Assembly (NCBI GenBank): GCA_947650285.1 | Contig: CANTFL010001009.1 | Coordinates: 1 to 64,000 of the forward strand | Length of the DNA: 64,000 nt | Direction: 5' to 3' | From: Hyaloperonospora brassicae | Lineage: Eukaryota > Oomycota > Peronosporomycetes > Peronosporales > Peronosporaceae | Shown: positions 51,267 to 62,998 of the stretch, piece by piece | Layout of the letters: the number at the start of each line of letters is the position of its first letter | Position numbering within the stretch: position 1 is the first letter of the stretch | Made by a program: the position numbers and the translations under genes | The notes under the pieces: model-generated | Told to the model about the DNA's origin: nothing | What the model saw: the letters and a program-made list of their open reading frames with translations, nothing else | Database searches by the model: none

Positions 51267-53487
51267 TCTCCTGCAGTGAGAGACGCCTTTCCGGTAGCTT
51301 TTGCAGAATCTGTACCAATGCGGAGTTGTGTGAGAAGCCGTGCAACGTTTTCGCAAGCGGTCGATAGATGCACGTGTACATACCCGTGTCAATAGATCTT
51401 TTGCCGCCAGAGATACCATGGGCGGTATGTAGAGCTGGCCTTCGGTAATGAGCTCGACGGTCTCATTTTGCCCCTACAGTTGACAAAGACATTAGCACGA
51501 AGGTGCACAGCACATGAGCGCCGTGGGAAACAAACGCGTACCGGGGCTTCGAACGGAGGCTTGCCCACCAGAAGCTCGTACATGATGATTCCAACCGCCC
51601 AAATGTCCACCGACTCGTCGTATTTCTCGCCCTAGATCACCAGTTATAAGGACCACTCGTCAGAAGTGACGATCATGGCGCTGTTTAAAAGAGATGGAAA
51701 CTCCTCCCACGCACTCGAATCATCTCCGGTGACAAGTAGTCCAGGGTGCCACACAACGTATCGCGGCGAGTACTAAGGCATGACGGAAGCGTGTTGTTCA
51801 GTCAACGGTTGAAGCTGACATGGCACGCAGTGAGATCGAGACCACTTACGCTGCTGTCACGTTAGCGGATGACCAGCCAAAATCAGCAAGCTGGATTGTA
51901 CCCTGTAACAATAGTAGACGAGGCAAAGTTAGCATCATAGGCGACGAGTGAGGGAACTCAGGTAATCGCAAGCACACCTCTTCAGACAACAGGAGGTTCT
52001 CAGGCTTGATGTCGCGATGAATCACGTGCTGGTGATGGCACGACTCCAACGCGCTGATGCACACGACACAGTCTAAGTTGCAAAACGCGACGTCATTGCC
52101 CGAGAATGCACTCCTTACCTGACAAGCTGAGCAGTATACAACATGGCTTGGCGCTCGGGGAACCTAGACAGCGAAGCAACAGCAAAACATCTCAGTTCAG
52201 TGGGATACACGATCCAAGGCACGCATCGTACCGCCGTCCAGGCATCGAACGCATCTTCTTGTACAGGTCACCGCCCCCAGCGTACTTCAGAACCAAATAG
52301 ACTGGCAAATGGTTGCAAGCAAGACAAACGAGTGAGCAAGATGGAGACCATACGATAACTAGTGCTCTACCCTTCACCTCGTGTAGCGTCCTGGAAGGTG
52401 GCATACAGCGGCAGTATGTTCTCATGTCGAATACGCGAGTGGATTTCTACCTCCTTGCGCAGCTGATGAGCCACGCCTGCAGCTTTCAGCTGTTCCTTCA
52501 CTAGCATTTTGAGCGCCACAACCATGCGCGAGTTTTTTTCGCGCGCAAGGTACACTTGGCCAAACTTTCCAGTACCCAGTTCGCGTCCTATCTCGAAATC
52601 GTCCAAGCTCCACGCTTTTGGCGGTTGCCGTATTGCTTCTTCCTGCTGTTGCTTGCGTGGATCCAGTTCGTCTTCGTAGTCCATCATCTCTGCCGTATCT
52701 GAGTCCGAAGCAGCTCTTCCGACACGAGTCTGATGCGGTAGTGCAATTGCTGTACGCTGCTGCATCCTGCTTGTGCCACAGGAAGGCTGAGGTCCCAACA
52801 AGTCGGTCTGCGATCGGCTAGTTGTACTTGCACCCGCATATGAAGACTGGGCGGGCGCTGGTCGTGCAGCAGAAGCTGATGTGGCGGACTGGTACCTGCT
52901 CGTACTGCTGCCGTACGTCGATTTCGTTGGTGTCGACGGGATTCTCGACACTTGGTGTCTTCCAGTGGTGGTGCTGCTGGCTGTCGGTCGAGCATACGAC
53001 GGCACCGATCCAGTTTCCGACGGAGACTTGAGCCGTGATGCCGTCCGATGTGCTAGTGAAGAAGCAGTTGGCGCCATCAAACGACCTGTACAACAACAAC
53101 AGCAGCAACAACAACAACAACCGACGCGTCAATTAGCATTCCCTCTCTCCGTCTCTCTCTCGTGTCTCCAGACTTTCGCCACAAGTGGTCCGTCAACGCA
53201 CTGGTGGCAGGTGATTGGTGGGCATTTGCGGTACGTTCGCGCAACAAGTGGCGGCTCTGACTGGACGTCGACGACACTGTCGAAGACGCAGACGACGACG
53301 GACGTTGGAGCCGACTCGACGGGGCGGGAGACGCGTCGCTCATGTCGACGTCTTCAGAGCCTGTCGAGCTGTTACTTCGGCTGTAGTTCGTGCGGCGGCT
53401 GTCGTCGCTCTTCAGGCGAAAGGCGTTCGCGCCGGTAGGACGTCTGCTGTATCGCGCGTCTGCGGCTGCATGGGGTCGGGCGTTCAT
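51202..53487 (-). CDS. Aurora-type serine/threonine kinase
   Basis: The coding sequence is split into ten exons, with the first three at 53487-53235, 53085-52378 and 52301-52232. The N-terminal 230 residues are Ser/Thr/Pro-rich and disordered. The kinase begins [20 protein letters not shown], with ALKML (catalytic Lys) and the Aurora-like [12 protein letters not shown]. Later exons carry [14 protein letters not shown], the DFGW signature [11 protein letters not shown], the activation loop [17 protein letters not shown] (Thr in the Aurora activation position), [20 protein letters not shown] and, in the last exon, [24 protein letters not shown] and RRxTLCGT distinguish Aurora from Polo or PKA. 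Auroras drive chromosome segregation, spindle assembly and cytokinesis. An intron near 53,100 holds a (CAA)n run. Late exon borders are approximate. Confidence 0.92.
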
Positions 53488-54462
53488 TTGAAAATGGACA
53501 GCGAAAAAATTGTTTTGAACGCACGTGTCGATTTTAACGATACGAAGGTGAAAAAAGTGGTAAAACAGGTGCAATCATATCGTTGCGGGCGCGTACGTTC
53601 GCAGCGCTGGACTTTTGGGCGCAAGAGCAGCCACGCGGTTTTACACGCTACAAAAAGAGTTTAATTCGCGGAATAAAACACGGCGACCATATCGTACATG
53701 TGTCTGAAGTCGGTTACTACCTCGAGCGGGAAACCTGATTCATTCGAGACGTCTGTGATGACGTTGGCGCTGTATTGCGCTTACTGGAGTGACGTATTGC
53801 GCTATGAACTGCGTCGAAGTACTGTGCGACTACAGCGCGGCCGACAGTAGCGGCGGTCGCAGTTCTGCAAGTGCACAGTTGTGAGCTGCGTTTGAAGAAG
53901 CATGTGATAAGACCTCAATACTCGACGACGGCGCTGAGCGACTTCTGCTTTGGCTGTCGCGAGAGGATATGAGAGCTCACCAATATGTGCGGAACATTTT
54001 CTTCGTAAGGTTCGTGCCGGCGCTGCGTACATCATGAGGCTGTTGTTGTCAGACATGTAGATACCACCAGGTAAAAAACAAGCAGATTGCAGTTCCTTTG
54101 TCCAGACCAACAGCGCTCTGCTTCCTGTTGATGCCAGACGTAGCTGTGTTGCATCCAGGCGAGGGACGTGAGCAATGGGAGGGGCCCAACTTGCATCAAA
54201 CGATCCAAGCGGCTGCTATCGGTCCATGCCAAGTCCCATCTTTCACGTACATCTCTATCGCCTTTTACGATCGAACGCTCGAAAGTATCCCAATTCTCTG
54301 CACTCGCGATAATTCGACATTGAGCAAATTGTACTGACTTGTGTGATACAATAGCGCCGGACCAAAAACAAACAGCCCCCGCGTCGTCTATGCTCCGAAC
54401 CGGATGCCTCGTCTCAAGCCACAAAACGATTGGTCGCCGACGCGCGCCCACCGCTTCTCTGC
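53488..54462. other. 0.97 kb divergent spacer
   Basis: Upstream regions of the Aurora kinase (minus) and the DUF1772 protein (plus). Only short frames without motifs were seen. Confidence 0.5.
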
Positions 54463-54984
54463 ATGCGCGTGGACGCCGAAGCGCTGGCCCAAGTCGCAGC
54501 CACGGGACTCGCGGGCATCTTCGCTGGCGCGTCCACGTACATGAGCGTGGCCCAGCAACCAGCGCTCGTCGAGACCGCGTCGCTGGCGTTCCAGGCCGCC
54601 TACTTTCGCCGCATGTACTTTTATGCCGCGCGCATGCAGGGGCCTTTGGCGGTGGGCAGCGGCCTAAGTGCGCTATGTGTGTCGCTCTTGCAGACCCAGC
54701 GAGGACCACGTGCCGGTGCGCCGAGTCTCTGGCTCGCGAGCGGCTGCCTCATTGGCGGCATTGTGCCCTATACGGTCCTCAAGATGCTCGCGCTGAATTG
54801 CCAGCTCGTCGACTCGAAGGAGTGTCTGCGCTGCAGTCAGTCGTTGATGCAGGAGATGCTGGGAAGGTGGGGAAAGCTGCATGCCGTACGCACGGGCGTG
54901 AGCGTAATGGCGTTTTCCGCGATGTTGCTGGCGATGGCGTGTGGCGGGGACCGCGCTCCGGCTCGAGGTGTGAACGTCGCATAG
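54463..54984 (+). CDS. DUF1772 (anthrone-oxygenase-like) membrane protein
   Basis: From the ATG at 54463, 173 residues with four hydrophobic helices. Features of the DUF1772 family are the N-terminal GLAGIFAGASTYMSVAQQPA, the FRRMYFYAARMQGPLAVGSG loop after helix one, the WLASGCLIGGIVPYT helix, and the C-terminal GKLHAVRTGVSVMAF. The family includes noranthrone monooxygenase in fungi, but most members are uncharacterised small membrane proteins, so an oxygenase role is not claimed. No introns. The last 15 residues are polar. Confidence 0.75.
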   Translation: MRVDAEALAQVAATGLAGIFAGASTYMSVAQQPALVETASLAFQAAYFRRMYFYAARMQGPLAVGSGLSALCVSLLQTQRGPRAGAPSLWLASGCLIGGIVPYTVLKMLALNCQLVDSKECLRCSQSLMQEMLGRWGKLHAVRTGVSVMAFSAMLLAMACGGDRAPARGVNVA

Positions 54985-55430
54985 AGAAACGCAGCAGAGA
55001 ATCGAGACAGAATGCAAAGAGTGTTGACTCGAGATGACGACGGTGGGCAGGTGCTGACGGTTATTGCGACGTCTTCACACTAATGAGAAAAGGCGGAGAC
55101 TGCTTGAGCCATGTGGGGTCGGTCGGTCGGTCGCTGGGACGCGAGAAATGCGACGGCCGGACTCCATGAAGGCAGGGGAAGTAAGAGAGTGCAACAAGTA
55201 TTGTCGCTCGATGACGCACTTGACAAGCGTGACAAGTATGTCTGGTTGGCGAAAAAGACGCATAGCTGCTCGCATGTCGCAGTTCCGGGACAGGACATCC
55301 AACGGGTTCAAGCAAAGGCGTGCGCCAGGCTGACTTCATTGTAAAGAAGTCAACTCGGGACACAATCAAGAGCGACAACGTTGACATTCGTATCGTTGAC
55401 GACCCGACCAGCTCGGTTCATGGTGAGTCA
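54985..55430. other. Spacer before coiled-coil gene
   Basis: 446 bp. Frames on both strands are open for short distances but inconsistent. The frame that leads into the next gene is open from a TAG at about 55274, so additional coding sequence with a non-ATG or upstream exon start cannot be excluded. Confidence 0.4.
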
Positions 55431-56786
55431 ATGACGACATCGCTTCTGCTTACACCGGTGTTGCTCGACTTTTTGGTATGTGTTGCTGACCTTTCTCTGC
55501 TGCAAATGTGGTTTCGTTAGTGGATCGTGGACGAGATCCGGTACCTACGAGAGCTCATTGTAAGGAGTATCCGTCGTTTGCTGAACGTGCTGTCCATGGC
55601 TGCTTCCGAAACACGCGCCGAGGTCGCCTGTCTGCTGCATAAGTATCATTGCCTTCTGTTCGAGGACACACCGACCAAGATACACAGAGCTATGGTCGAC
55701 TTTAGCCGGTGGCTAGCAGACGTGCTTGTGGGCAGAAACGCTAAGGGTATCGAGCGCAGTCCGTCACACCGTGAGGATGCGTGGCTTACCCTGAAAGAGC
55801 GGCACTTCGACGATCGGACATGTCAAGGAGCTCTTGCTTTCAACAAGACAACGACCATTCAGCTGCTGAGAACAGCTTGCGAGTACTACATGGCGCGCTG
55901 TGACTGTCTCCAAAGAACCAACGCAGGACTCGTGTCGCAGTTGGCTGAGTTGAAGACGCAGCTGAAGCAAACACTTGTTTGTGCATTTGAATCACAGCAC
56001 GCTCTGGAACGTGAGCGAGAGGTTTGTGCGCTGCAAGCCAAACACCTGGTGACGGGAGCACAGATCGGAGACCACCTTGTGCTACAGCGATCGCGCGGTG
56101 AGTACCCAGCTCGTCTGCGCCAGCAGATCGCGAGTACGCTTGACACACCAGACGTGGTAAACACGGCTGAGCAAGATGACAATGAACAGGCGTTGGCTGG
56201 TGCGTCAAGCTCGAACGATCCGAAGCAAGTGAATGCGGTCGAAAACGCTTCGGTTGGTGACAAGCTAGGAGCGGCGACACTTGACAATCGGGAAGACGCC
56301 CTGTCTCCGCTATCTGGCGCTGACGGGAACAACGTCCTATCTGATCGACAAGAGACACCTCAGCATTCGTCGGGGCAGCAGAGATCGGCATCGGCGACTT
56401 CTTCTTCCGTTGCGATGTATGAGCCGAGTCTGAGCTCCACTGACTTGGACTACAGGCAGCTCACAGAATTGCGCTCAAGTGGAGAGAAGGACGGCAGATG
56501 GTATAGCCACGCACTGCGCGCGTTGAAGGAAGCACGCAAGCACCGAAAACGCCGTCAGCTTGGTGAAGCTCACCCCATGATGATGTTTACAGCGAGCGCT
56601 GTTTGCAAAGAAGCCAACGCTACAGAATTCACGCAGCTCGTGTCTACTCGCGATCCTGCTGAGGACGGAGAAGACTCGACGTGGTACCGCCGAACACTGC
56701 TGCATCTCACGAACGAGCGCCAACGCCGTCTGAGCCACCACAACCGGGCTGATTCGTTCTCGTCCACCATTTCTATCGTCGATTAG
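55431..56786 (+). CDS. Unrecognised 436-residue helical protein
   Basis: I read two exons, 55431-55475 and 55521-56786, joined across a 45 bp intron (donor GTATGT, acceptor GTTAG), in phase. The first ATG in frame is at 55431. Residues 20-110 look helical (WIVDEIRYLRELIVRSIRRL and later LLHKYHCLLFEDTP). Residues about 130-210 form a possible coiled coil (LVSQLAELKTQLKQTL, LEREREVCALQAKHL). A polar, disordered middle follows, and near the end two similar short segments occur: DGRWYSHALRALKEARKHRK and DSTWYRRTLLHLTNERQRR. This W-Y-x-x-x-L-x-x-L pairing suggests a duplicated peptide motif. I cannot assign a function. Confidence 0.65.
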
Positions 56787-57212
56787 CTGACATGCCAGAC
56801 GATGATGACGATCCACGATCCAATTCTCGCTTGTAACACAGAGGCCTGAACAAGAACAAGCTCCACTAGCTCGACCAGCCAACGTCATCCAGCACCACCG
56901 TGTCTCATTGTCATGGTCCGACCCGAGTCTCATGACGTTCAACCATTCTCCACGTTGCCGACCCAGTCGGATTGTCAGACACGCACGCTTTGTACCGAGC
57001 ACTACGTTCGTGAAGACAAAGTGTCGTTTGACGCGTCGGCTTGTAAGAGCCACGAGCGCACCCGCACTGCACTGAAAATCAAATGAGGCGTCGCGACTCT
57101 TTCATTCATGCTGTCAATACTTTGCTGCTCTGTTGTCCTTGCTAGATGTTGCCGCCTCGCCCAGATCGATCCCTACAGTTTCACATCGTGCCCACGTACA
57201 CACCGACGCACC
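56787..57212. other. Convergent spacer
   Basis: 426 bp between two convergent stops. No gene or repeat was seen. Confidence 0.5.
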
Positions 57213-58138
57213 TCAGTCGGTCTTGGGCGTGACTTTCGAGCGCCCGCCTTGCTCGTCTGTCGTGTCTCGAGGTGTGTCCACAGCTGCAGCACTGCCGCCG
57301 AACGCGGCACCACCAAAGGGCAGCAGCGGTCGGATCTTCTCGCGAAACTGCCACCGCACGCGGTCCACAAGACCCTCCACCGAGTCAAGCGCGGGCCTCA
57401 CATCCAGATAGACACTGAGTGGACGGCCTGGCTCAGGTTGCCCCGAGTAAAAGTCAATCACATAGCGCACTTCTTTCCCGTCCCGATCGACGATCCAATC
57501 GTGTCGATCGAACGGCAGCACGGACCACCCCAACAAGTTCATGATCCGGGCCTTGGGACTGTACTCGGTCGGCTTGCCCATGAACGTCTTGAGCTTGACG
57601 CGCTCAGGTGCTCTGCCCATTCCCAACGCATGGAGGAAAAAGGGAAGCCACAACAAGTGTCAGTCAGCTCCGCCTCACGTCCACTGCACAACGGATCAAC
57701 GCAACTCGTCCACCACCGCACTCACACGTGGACGCTCTCCCACTTGAGCACTTCCCGCCAGCTCTGCTCGTTCACAGTGTTGTGGATCGCGACGATCGTC
57801 TTCATCTGCTGCGCATCAGGCGCCCAACCCTTCCGCTTCATCGCCCGGAAGTACATCTCCTCGCTCGGGTACTCCCACTTGTCCTCGTTCACATTCGACT
57901 GATGCACCGACGTGACGCCTTCGCCTTTCGGGATCGAAGACACGGCGCGCGCTTGCGACAGGCTCGGCACAGCCGCTGCTGTCGATCCGTGCACGCTGAC
58001 GCCCGACGCGTGGCCTGCAATGCGCATCAGCTCGGCGGTCAGACCGGCTGCGTCGGCGCTGTCCACGGGGCATCCCTTGGCCGGCGTCTTGGGCGGGTGT
58101 GGACACGCTGCCGCGGCGGCGTTCACGTCGGCCGTCAT
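57213..58138 (-). CDS. HCCS: Holocytochrome c synthase (cytochrome c heme lyase)
   Basis: Attaches heme covalently to cytochrome c in the mitochondrial intermembrane space (system III). Two exons: 58138-57726 and 57612-57213, 270 residues. The junction rebuilds [20 protein letters not shown], as expected for the family. N-terminal Cys-Pro motifs (ACPHPP and KGCPVD) match the CP motifs of other heme lyases. The heme-binding domain carries [32 protein letters not shown] (invariant His in the HN pair), [22 protein letters not shown] and [11 protein letters not shown], then LDVRPALDS. There is no cleavable presequence, which is usual for these proteins. The last 30 residues are Gly/Ala-rich and variable. 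Confidence 0.95.
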
Positions 58139-58353
58139 GACTGGACGAAATTGGCAAAAATGGACTGCTTCAAGGCGTTTTGTTTGTGAGTGGGTGGGTG
58201 GGTGGAAATCTATTTTATAGCTTCGCTATAGGTTCTAGTGACATCCACCCGACGGGAAGCTTGCGAGAGACTAGGTCGAATGAATGTGTAGCCATGGGTA
58301 GCAGCTCCACTACCTGACGCGGCTTCGAACGAGATGTCACGACTTATACCTTG
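58139..58353. other. Short spacer with GTGG run
   Basis: 215 bp between the HCCS start and the DDX49 stop, both on the minus strand. It holds a GTGG-rich run at about 58187-58205 and a short CTATA...TATAG palindromic segment near 58213-58232. It must include the HCCS promoter. Confidence 0.4.
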
Positions 58354-59925
58354 TCATATCGACGGCTTCGGCTTCTTGTGCTGATGTTGCGGTTGTGGCT
58401 GTTGCTGGCGTTTGGCCTTACGAGCTCGCACCTTGTCGTCGAAACCACGCTCAGTCAGCTTCATCTTGGCAATGCGCGAGGCAGTAGACACGTCGTTGAG
58501 CAGCTTGAGCACCTTTTTCTCGGGCACCTCCGGCTCGTAGTTGTCCATCTTCTTGCCCACCTGCGCTTCGATGTTCTGCAGCAACTCGATGTCGTGCTGC
58601 GTGACGAGAGAAATGGCCTGGCCGTTGCGTCCAGCACGAGCAGTACGACCCACGCGGTGAATATAGTCGTCAGCGTCTCGCGGCAGGTCGAAGTTGAGCA
58701 CAATGTCGACCTCGGGGATGTCGAGCCCGCGACTCGCAACGTCGGTGCTGATGAGTATGTGGCTCAGACCGCTCTTGAACTTGCCCAATGCCGCCAGACG
58801 CCGGTTCTGCGACATCATCGAGTGGAGCGTCTCACATTTGGTACCCAGTTCGTTGCTGATCGCGCCGATCAGCTCGCACGTCTTGCACGTGGATACAAAG
58901 ATCATCATGGATCGCACAGGATGAGCTGATGAGAGTGCTGTGGTCGTTAGCAGCTTTTCCATATCCTGCTTTTTGCGATCGCCCTTTGACCGCTTGCGCT
59001 TTTCCTGATCCTCCGTTGCATCGTCGTCGTTTGGATCTAGCATCTTCATCAGATACACAAGGTATGTCATCTTGACCTGCTCTGGTATGAACAGGTAAAA
59101 CTGTTTCAGCGTTGCCACTGTCTTGACACTAGGCGTCGCGTCGAAGCGAAACGCGTCATCCGAGAGCGCCGTCTGCTCCAATCTGTCCAAATTAGCTGTC
59201 ATGGTTGCAGAGAAGAGCAGCGTCTGTCGCTTGGTCGGCAGCTTGTCGAAGATGAAGCTCAGGTCCTTGGCAAACGACACATCCAGTAGTCGGTCCGCTT
59301 CGTCCAGCACTACAAACTTGACCAGCGAGATGTTGGGTGGGTCTACACGCAGCAAGTGGTCTCGAAAGCGGCCAGGCGTGGCCACAATTATATGCGGTCG
59401 CTGCTGGAGCGCCAGCGACTGCTTGAGCATGTCCACGCCACCGACAACTACAGTACAGCGCACCGCTATCGAGCTGCCAAAGGCGTTGAACTGGTCTGCA
59501 ATCTGGAAAGCCAGTTCCCGCGTAGGTGTCAAGACGAGAGCAAACGGACCGTACGGCTCTTTGCTCAGTGTGTGCAGGATCGGCAGCGCGAAAGCCGCAG
59601 TCTTGCCGCTACCTGTCTGAGCGCAGCCAATCACATCACGTCCAGCGAGAATCGGAGGGATGCACTGAGCCTGCACTGGCGTAGGGTGGCGGATACCCAG
59701 CAACTCGCAGCGTTTAACCAGCCACTGGTCCACACCAACGTCCACGAACGACAGCAGCGCGGCAGATGCCGAGTCGCCGCTTCCTACCAGCACCTTGTCG
59801 TCGCCTGTGGGTCTTGGCTCAACACGTGGCTGAGCCTTCGAGTCTGACGTGGACGACACGGCGAGCGCTGCTGCATCGCTGCTGGAGAGAGGGCGACGAC
59901 GGCGCTTGCCAAAGAGGACGCTCAT
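58354..59925 (-). CDS. DEAD-box RNA helicase DDX49/Dbp8
   Basis: ATG at 59925 (MSVLFGKRRRRP); the frame is open upstream to a GTG but that part is not conserved. 523 residues, no intron. Motifs in order: Q motif RHPTPVQAQCIP, Walker A AQTGSGKT (about 99), PTRELAFQI, TPGR, DEAD in VVLDEADRLLD (about 206), SAT (about 237), then ILISTDVASRGLDIPEVD and HRVGRTARAGR (about 421). A charged insert of about 35 residues (EDQEKRKRSKGDRKKQD) splits the second RecA lobe, longer than in animals. The tail is Gln/Lys-rich with a basic nucleolar-type stretch (RARKAKRQQQ). Dbp8/DDX49 helps 40S ribosome assembly in the nucleolus. Confidence 0.93.
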   Translation of the reverse strand: MSVLFGKRRRRPLSSSDAAALAVSSTSDSKAQPRVEPRPTGDDKVLVGSGDSASAALLSFVDVGVDQWLVKRCELLGIRHPTPVQAQCIPPILAGRDVIGCAQTGSGKTAAFALPILHTLSKEPYGPFALVLTPTRELAFQIADQFNAFGSSIAVRCTVVVGGVDMLKQSLALQQRPHIIVATPGRFRDHLLRVDPPNISLVKFVVLDEADRLLDVSFAKDLSFIFDKLPTKRQTLLFSATMTANLDRLEQTALSDDAFRFDATPSVKTVATLKQFYLFIPEQVKMTYLVYLMKMLDPNDDDATEDQEKRKRSKGDRKKQDMEKLLTTTALSSAHPVRSMMIFVSTCKTCELIGAISNELGTKCETLHSMMSQNRRLAALGKFKSGLSHILISTDVASRGLDIPEVDIVLNFDLPRDADDYIHRVGRTARAGRNGQAISLVTQHDIELLQNIEAQVGKKMDNYEPEVPEKKVLKLLNDVSTASRIAKMKLTERGFDDKVRARKAKRQQQPQPQHQHKKPKPSI

Positions 59926-61179
59926 GACGCACGAATGACTGGTGGCGTCGCTCGATGTTGCTGTAATGTTGTTGTAAGATAGACGCGCTAGATCTGACAC
60001 GTTTTGAACACCTCGTCGCGCTGTTTCTAATTCGAGTGCTCGGGCGCGCCGGCTAAAAAGTTGCGAGATGACTCGTTACGTGGACAGGACAGATTGGAGC
60101 ACCTCACTTCTTCGTGGGAACCTGCGTTTTGCAGTGTTGGGTCCCTGACTTCCTGTCACATTGTAACATGCAGTGAGGTTCACGAGAGTTTACTACGTTC
60201 CCAGCGACCACAGCAACATTAGCGAGATGCTCTTCGATGTTCGGACGATTGATGTGTCCATGTTGGAAAAATTCTACGGAGATCTCAGCAGCAATACTTT
60301 GCATCAATTTTTCATTTTCGACGAGCGAGGTCGATGCGGATCTTGACGAGTTTGTACACGATAGTTTGGCAATGCATCAAGAATGGACGGAACGAGGTGT
60401 GTAAGCAGGACCGTTCACTGTCGCTTCTTCTGTCTACTTTTTCGGTCTACCGGCCTTGCGTTCATGATACAACTGCGACTCTAGCTCATCGTTCTGCCCG
60501 GCGAATGCGAATGACCGATCATCAGTAGGACTGATAGGCGATGCGCTATCAGTATCAAGAAGACGGAAAACAGGATCAGGATCAAGAAGACGAAAAATAG
60601 GGTGGCGATGGAGAGTAGCTTGGCTCATGCGTCGGTACCGGAGACGTGGAAGAGCTGGAACGACTGCAAGCGCGATTCCTGGAATCCTGTTCCGCATTCT
60701 TCCACGATGCACTACAACATCCAATATCGCTTGACGGTGCATCTAGTTTCGTTGTGTTGGCCGACGCATAACGTTCTACTATCATTAGGACCCACAGGAA
60801 TACATCAACAGCTCCAAACCAAACGTAAAGACATCCGAATTCTCCTTCTCAGCGCTTCGGACAAACCGGCCTCGATGTGAATTCCCAGCAGCATCAACAT
60901 ATGCACCCTGATGCAGCCCAGTTGCATGAGGCCTTCTCATAGTGGCGTTTGCAAATGACCCGGTAGCTGCAAACAAGCGAGACATAGGTTTTGTCACTCG
61001 GCGGTGAGATGACGGCCTAGCATCTAACTATCTATGTTGTTACATTTGGCTTTTAAGTGAGGCCCATTGAGTTCACTCAACCAGTGCCCCAGCGATCTAT
61101 ATATCCGTCTTGTCAGTAGCTTATAGTATCAGCAGAAAGCCAAGTCGATCCGGCTTACTCCCCCGAGTCCGTAGTGGCT

Positions 61180-62640
61180 TCCTTCCACGATTGATGTACG
61201 TACGAAAGCCTTCTCTGGGTCGCGTCCCATCACCAGATATCCATTGCCGGAAACTTCTCCTTATTTTCCGAGGCTGCGGCAGGAGACATGCGATGCCCTT
61301 TCATGCAGTACATTTCCAGCTGAGTTGTCGGTAGCCCCTTGCGTCCATCGCACAATTCTGCCAACTTGGATCCGTTCATCCTGTTACATGCTTGTCATTC
61401 TCTCGGGACGCCAGACACTGTCGAATGTTGTTTACTTCGCGCGGCGAAGTGAAAGAGCCCTACAAAATGGTACAAGCCAAGTTGCTCACCGAATCCGATG
61501 TGTGCCAGAAAGCCCCACGCACTAGATGGGATCCCGCTATCTGCTGATCAGATGAGTGGTGCTAATCTACGACGTTGGGCAAAAGTTATTTGCCTCTTTA
61601 AGGAAAGCCAAGAAGGGTCAAAGCCCGGGTCCATTATGCGATCAAGCCGCTGGGGCAGAAACAACAAATGATGGTTCATGCACTTTTGCAAAGCAAAGTT
61701 GCCACATGCGTCTCCCACTTTGCGATTCACCAGCAACTAGCACTCTCCACCAGTCTCCCGCTACCACGCACAAGCCCCGCGTTGTGCTTTCGACTTCCAG
61801 TCTCTTTCTTTTGGAAAAAGCTGAGTCCTTGATCGGTGGTGACGGCCAAATTGTTGCTTCGCCATTCCGCTGCCCACCTAGGGATGCAACCGCATCGGTT
61901 GTCAATCGACGCTTGGGTTCTTTCTAGCGTTCGATCAGTCGGAGAACCGCAAACCCCAATCAACGAGGAGCGGAACATACCGAGTTGGGATCTCAGGAGG
62001 AGCCAAGTACCGAGTTGACAATCTACTGCGCTGCCAATATATATTGAAGGCGTCGCAGATTTGGGGTGGCCACAGGCCAAGCTCTAAAGCAGTTGCGGCT
62101 ATTCTTGGGGCACTGATGCAAAGTCCATGACTTCTTTGGTGCTTTAAGACTGGCTGAAGTATGTCGGCCAGCATCCGACTACATATCGGCATGACTTCTT
62201 GGTGAGACGCTCCAGACTAAGCCCACAACAGCTGCGGATGTGTCGGTACCGACATGAAGTCCATGCTTGCGACAGTGCTTATGGACTGGCTGGATCATGC
62301 TCGCCAGCGTTAGACCCCCGGGTGGCAAAACGAACTGGAAGCACATACCTGGCGTTTACGAGCCTCGAAGCAAATGTGTGTTTGCGGACTTGCTCGACAC
62401 CATCGGTGACGAAACTTTGAAAAACAGGTTGCCGGGTGCATAACAAACTAGTCGAAGATCTCTTATCCCCGAAGGACGCCCTGATCGATACGCGTACGTT
62501 TGCGAAGCGGAGCCCATTCAAACGTGCTCAGAAGTTGGCGACATGCACACAAAGTCGCTCTCAGGGTTTAACAATCTGCGGTTGAGAGGCTTGTACACCA
62601 ATCTGTTGACCAGACACAAGGGCCTGCAAGATCATGCCAT
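61180..62640 (+). mobile_element. Degenerate Ty1/copia-like polyprotein
   Basis: Frame-broken sequence on the plus strand keeps an order reminiscent of a copia polyprotein end. Around 61375-61490 the frame reads SSCYMLVILSGRQTLSNVVY, then FARRSERAL and VAHRIRCV, paralleling the copia segment SLMYL..TRPD....V..L+R....H...KR+.RY. At about 62290-62420 the frame reads VAKRTGSTYLAFTSLEANV, paralleling the RKST.GY.F segment. Many stops and shifts are present, and no LTR was found by eye. Low-grade similarity; only a database search could confirm it. Confidence 0.33.
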
Positions 62641-62914
62641 TACCGCTGACGAAATGTAAAACATTTCGTTTCAGAATATGCAAACCCACGACACTGGCGA
62701 CTTTCTTCGCAGCCCTGAAGCACGAGCACCTGGCCCAGAAAACTCGTCGGCCGGCTGAAGAAAGTCACTACGCTAAGAAACGCGAAAGTAGGGTCGCACA
62801 TGCGGCAGGATCGGTGCAAGCCAAAACGGGGATCTGACGCCGTCTTTCATCGCTAGGAAGTCGATCCCTAGCACCAGCCCAATGGAAGTGTCGGTTTTGT
62901 GATCTTCGGGAACC

Positions 62915-62998
62915 TACATCGAGAAAGAAGTATGGACTGTGAAAGCGAATTTGCTCGGCGGCAGCCGCTTCGATGAAGATACTTCTTCAATCGATGTA
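62915..62998. repeat. Imperfect inverted repeat
   Basis: Arms TACATCGAGAAAGAAGTAT (62915-62933) and ATACTTCTTCAATCGATGTA (62979-62998) pair over about 17 positions with a small internal mismatch, around a 45-base loop. It could be a remnant of a small inverted-repeat element or a transcribed hairpin. Confidence 0.6.

Noticed and set aside
60785..60997. Minus-strand fragment ENSDVFTFGLELLMY resembling a kinase subdomain
   Set aside because: Only this one short match; the surrounding frame lacks the HRD, DFG and APE motifs, so it may be chance.
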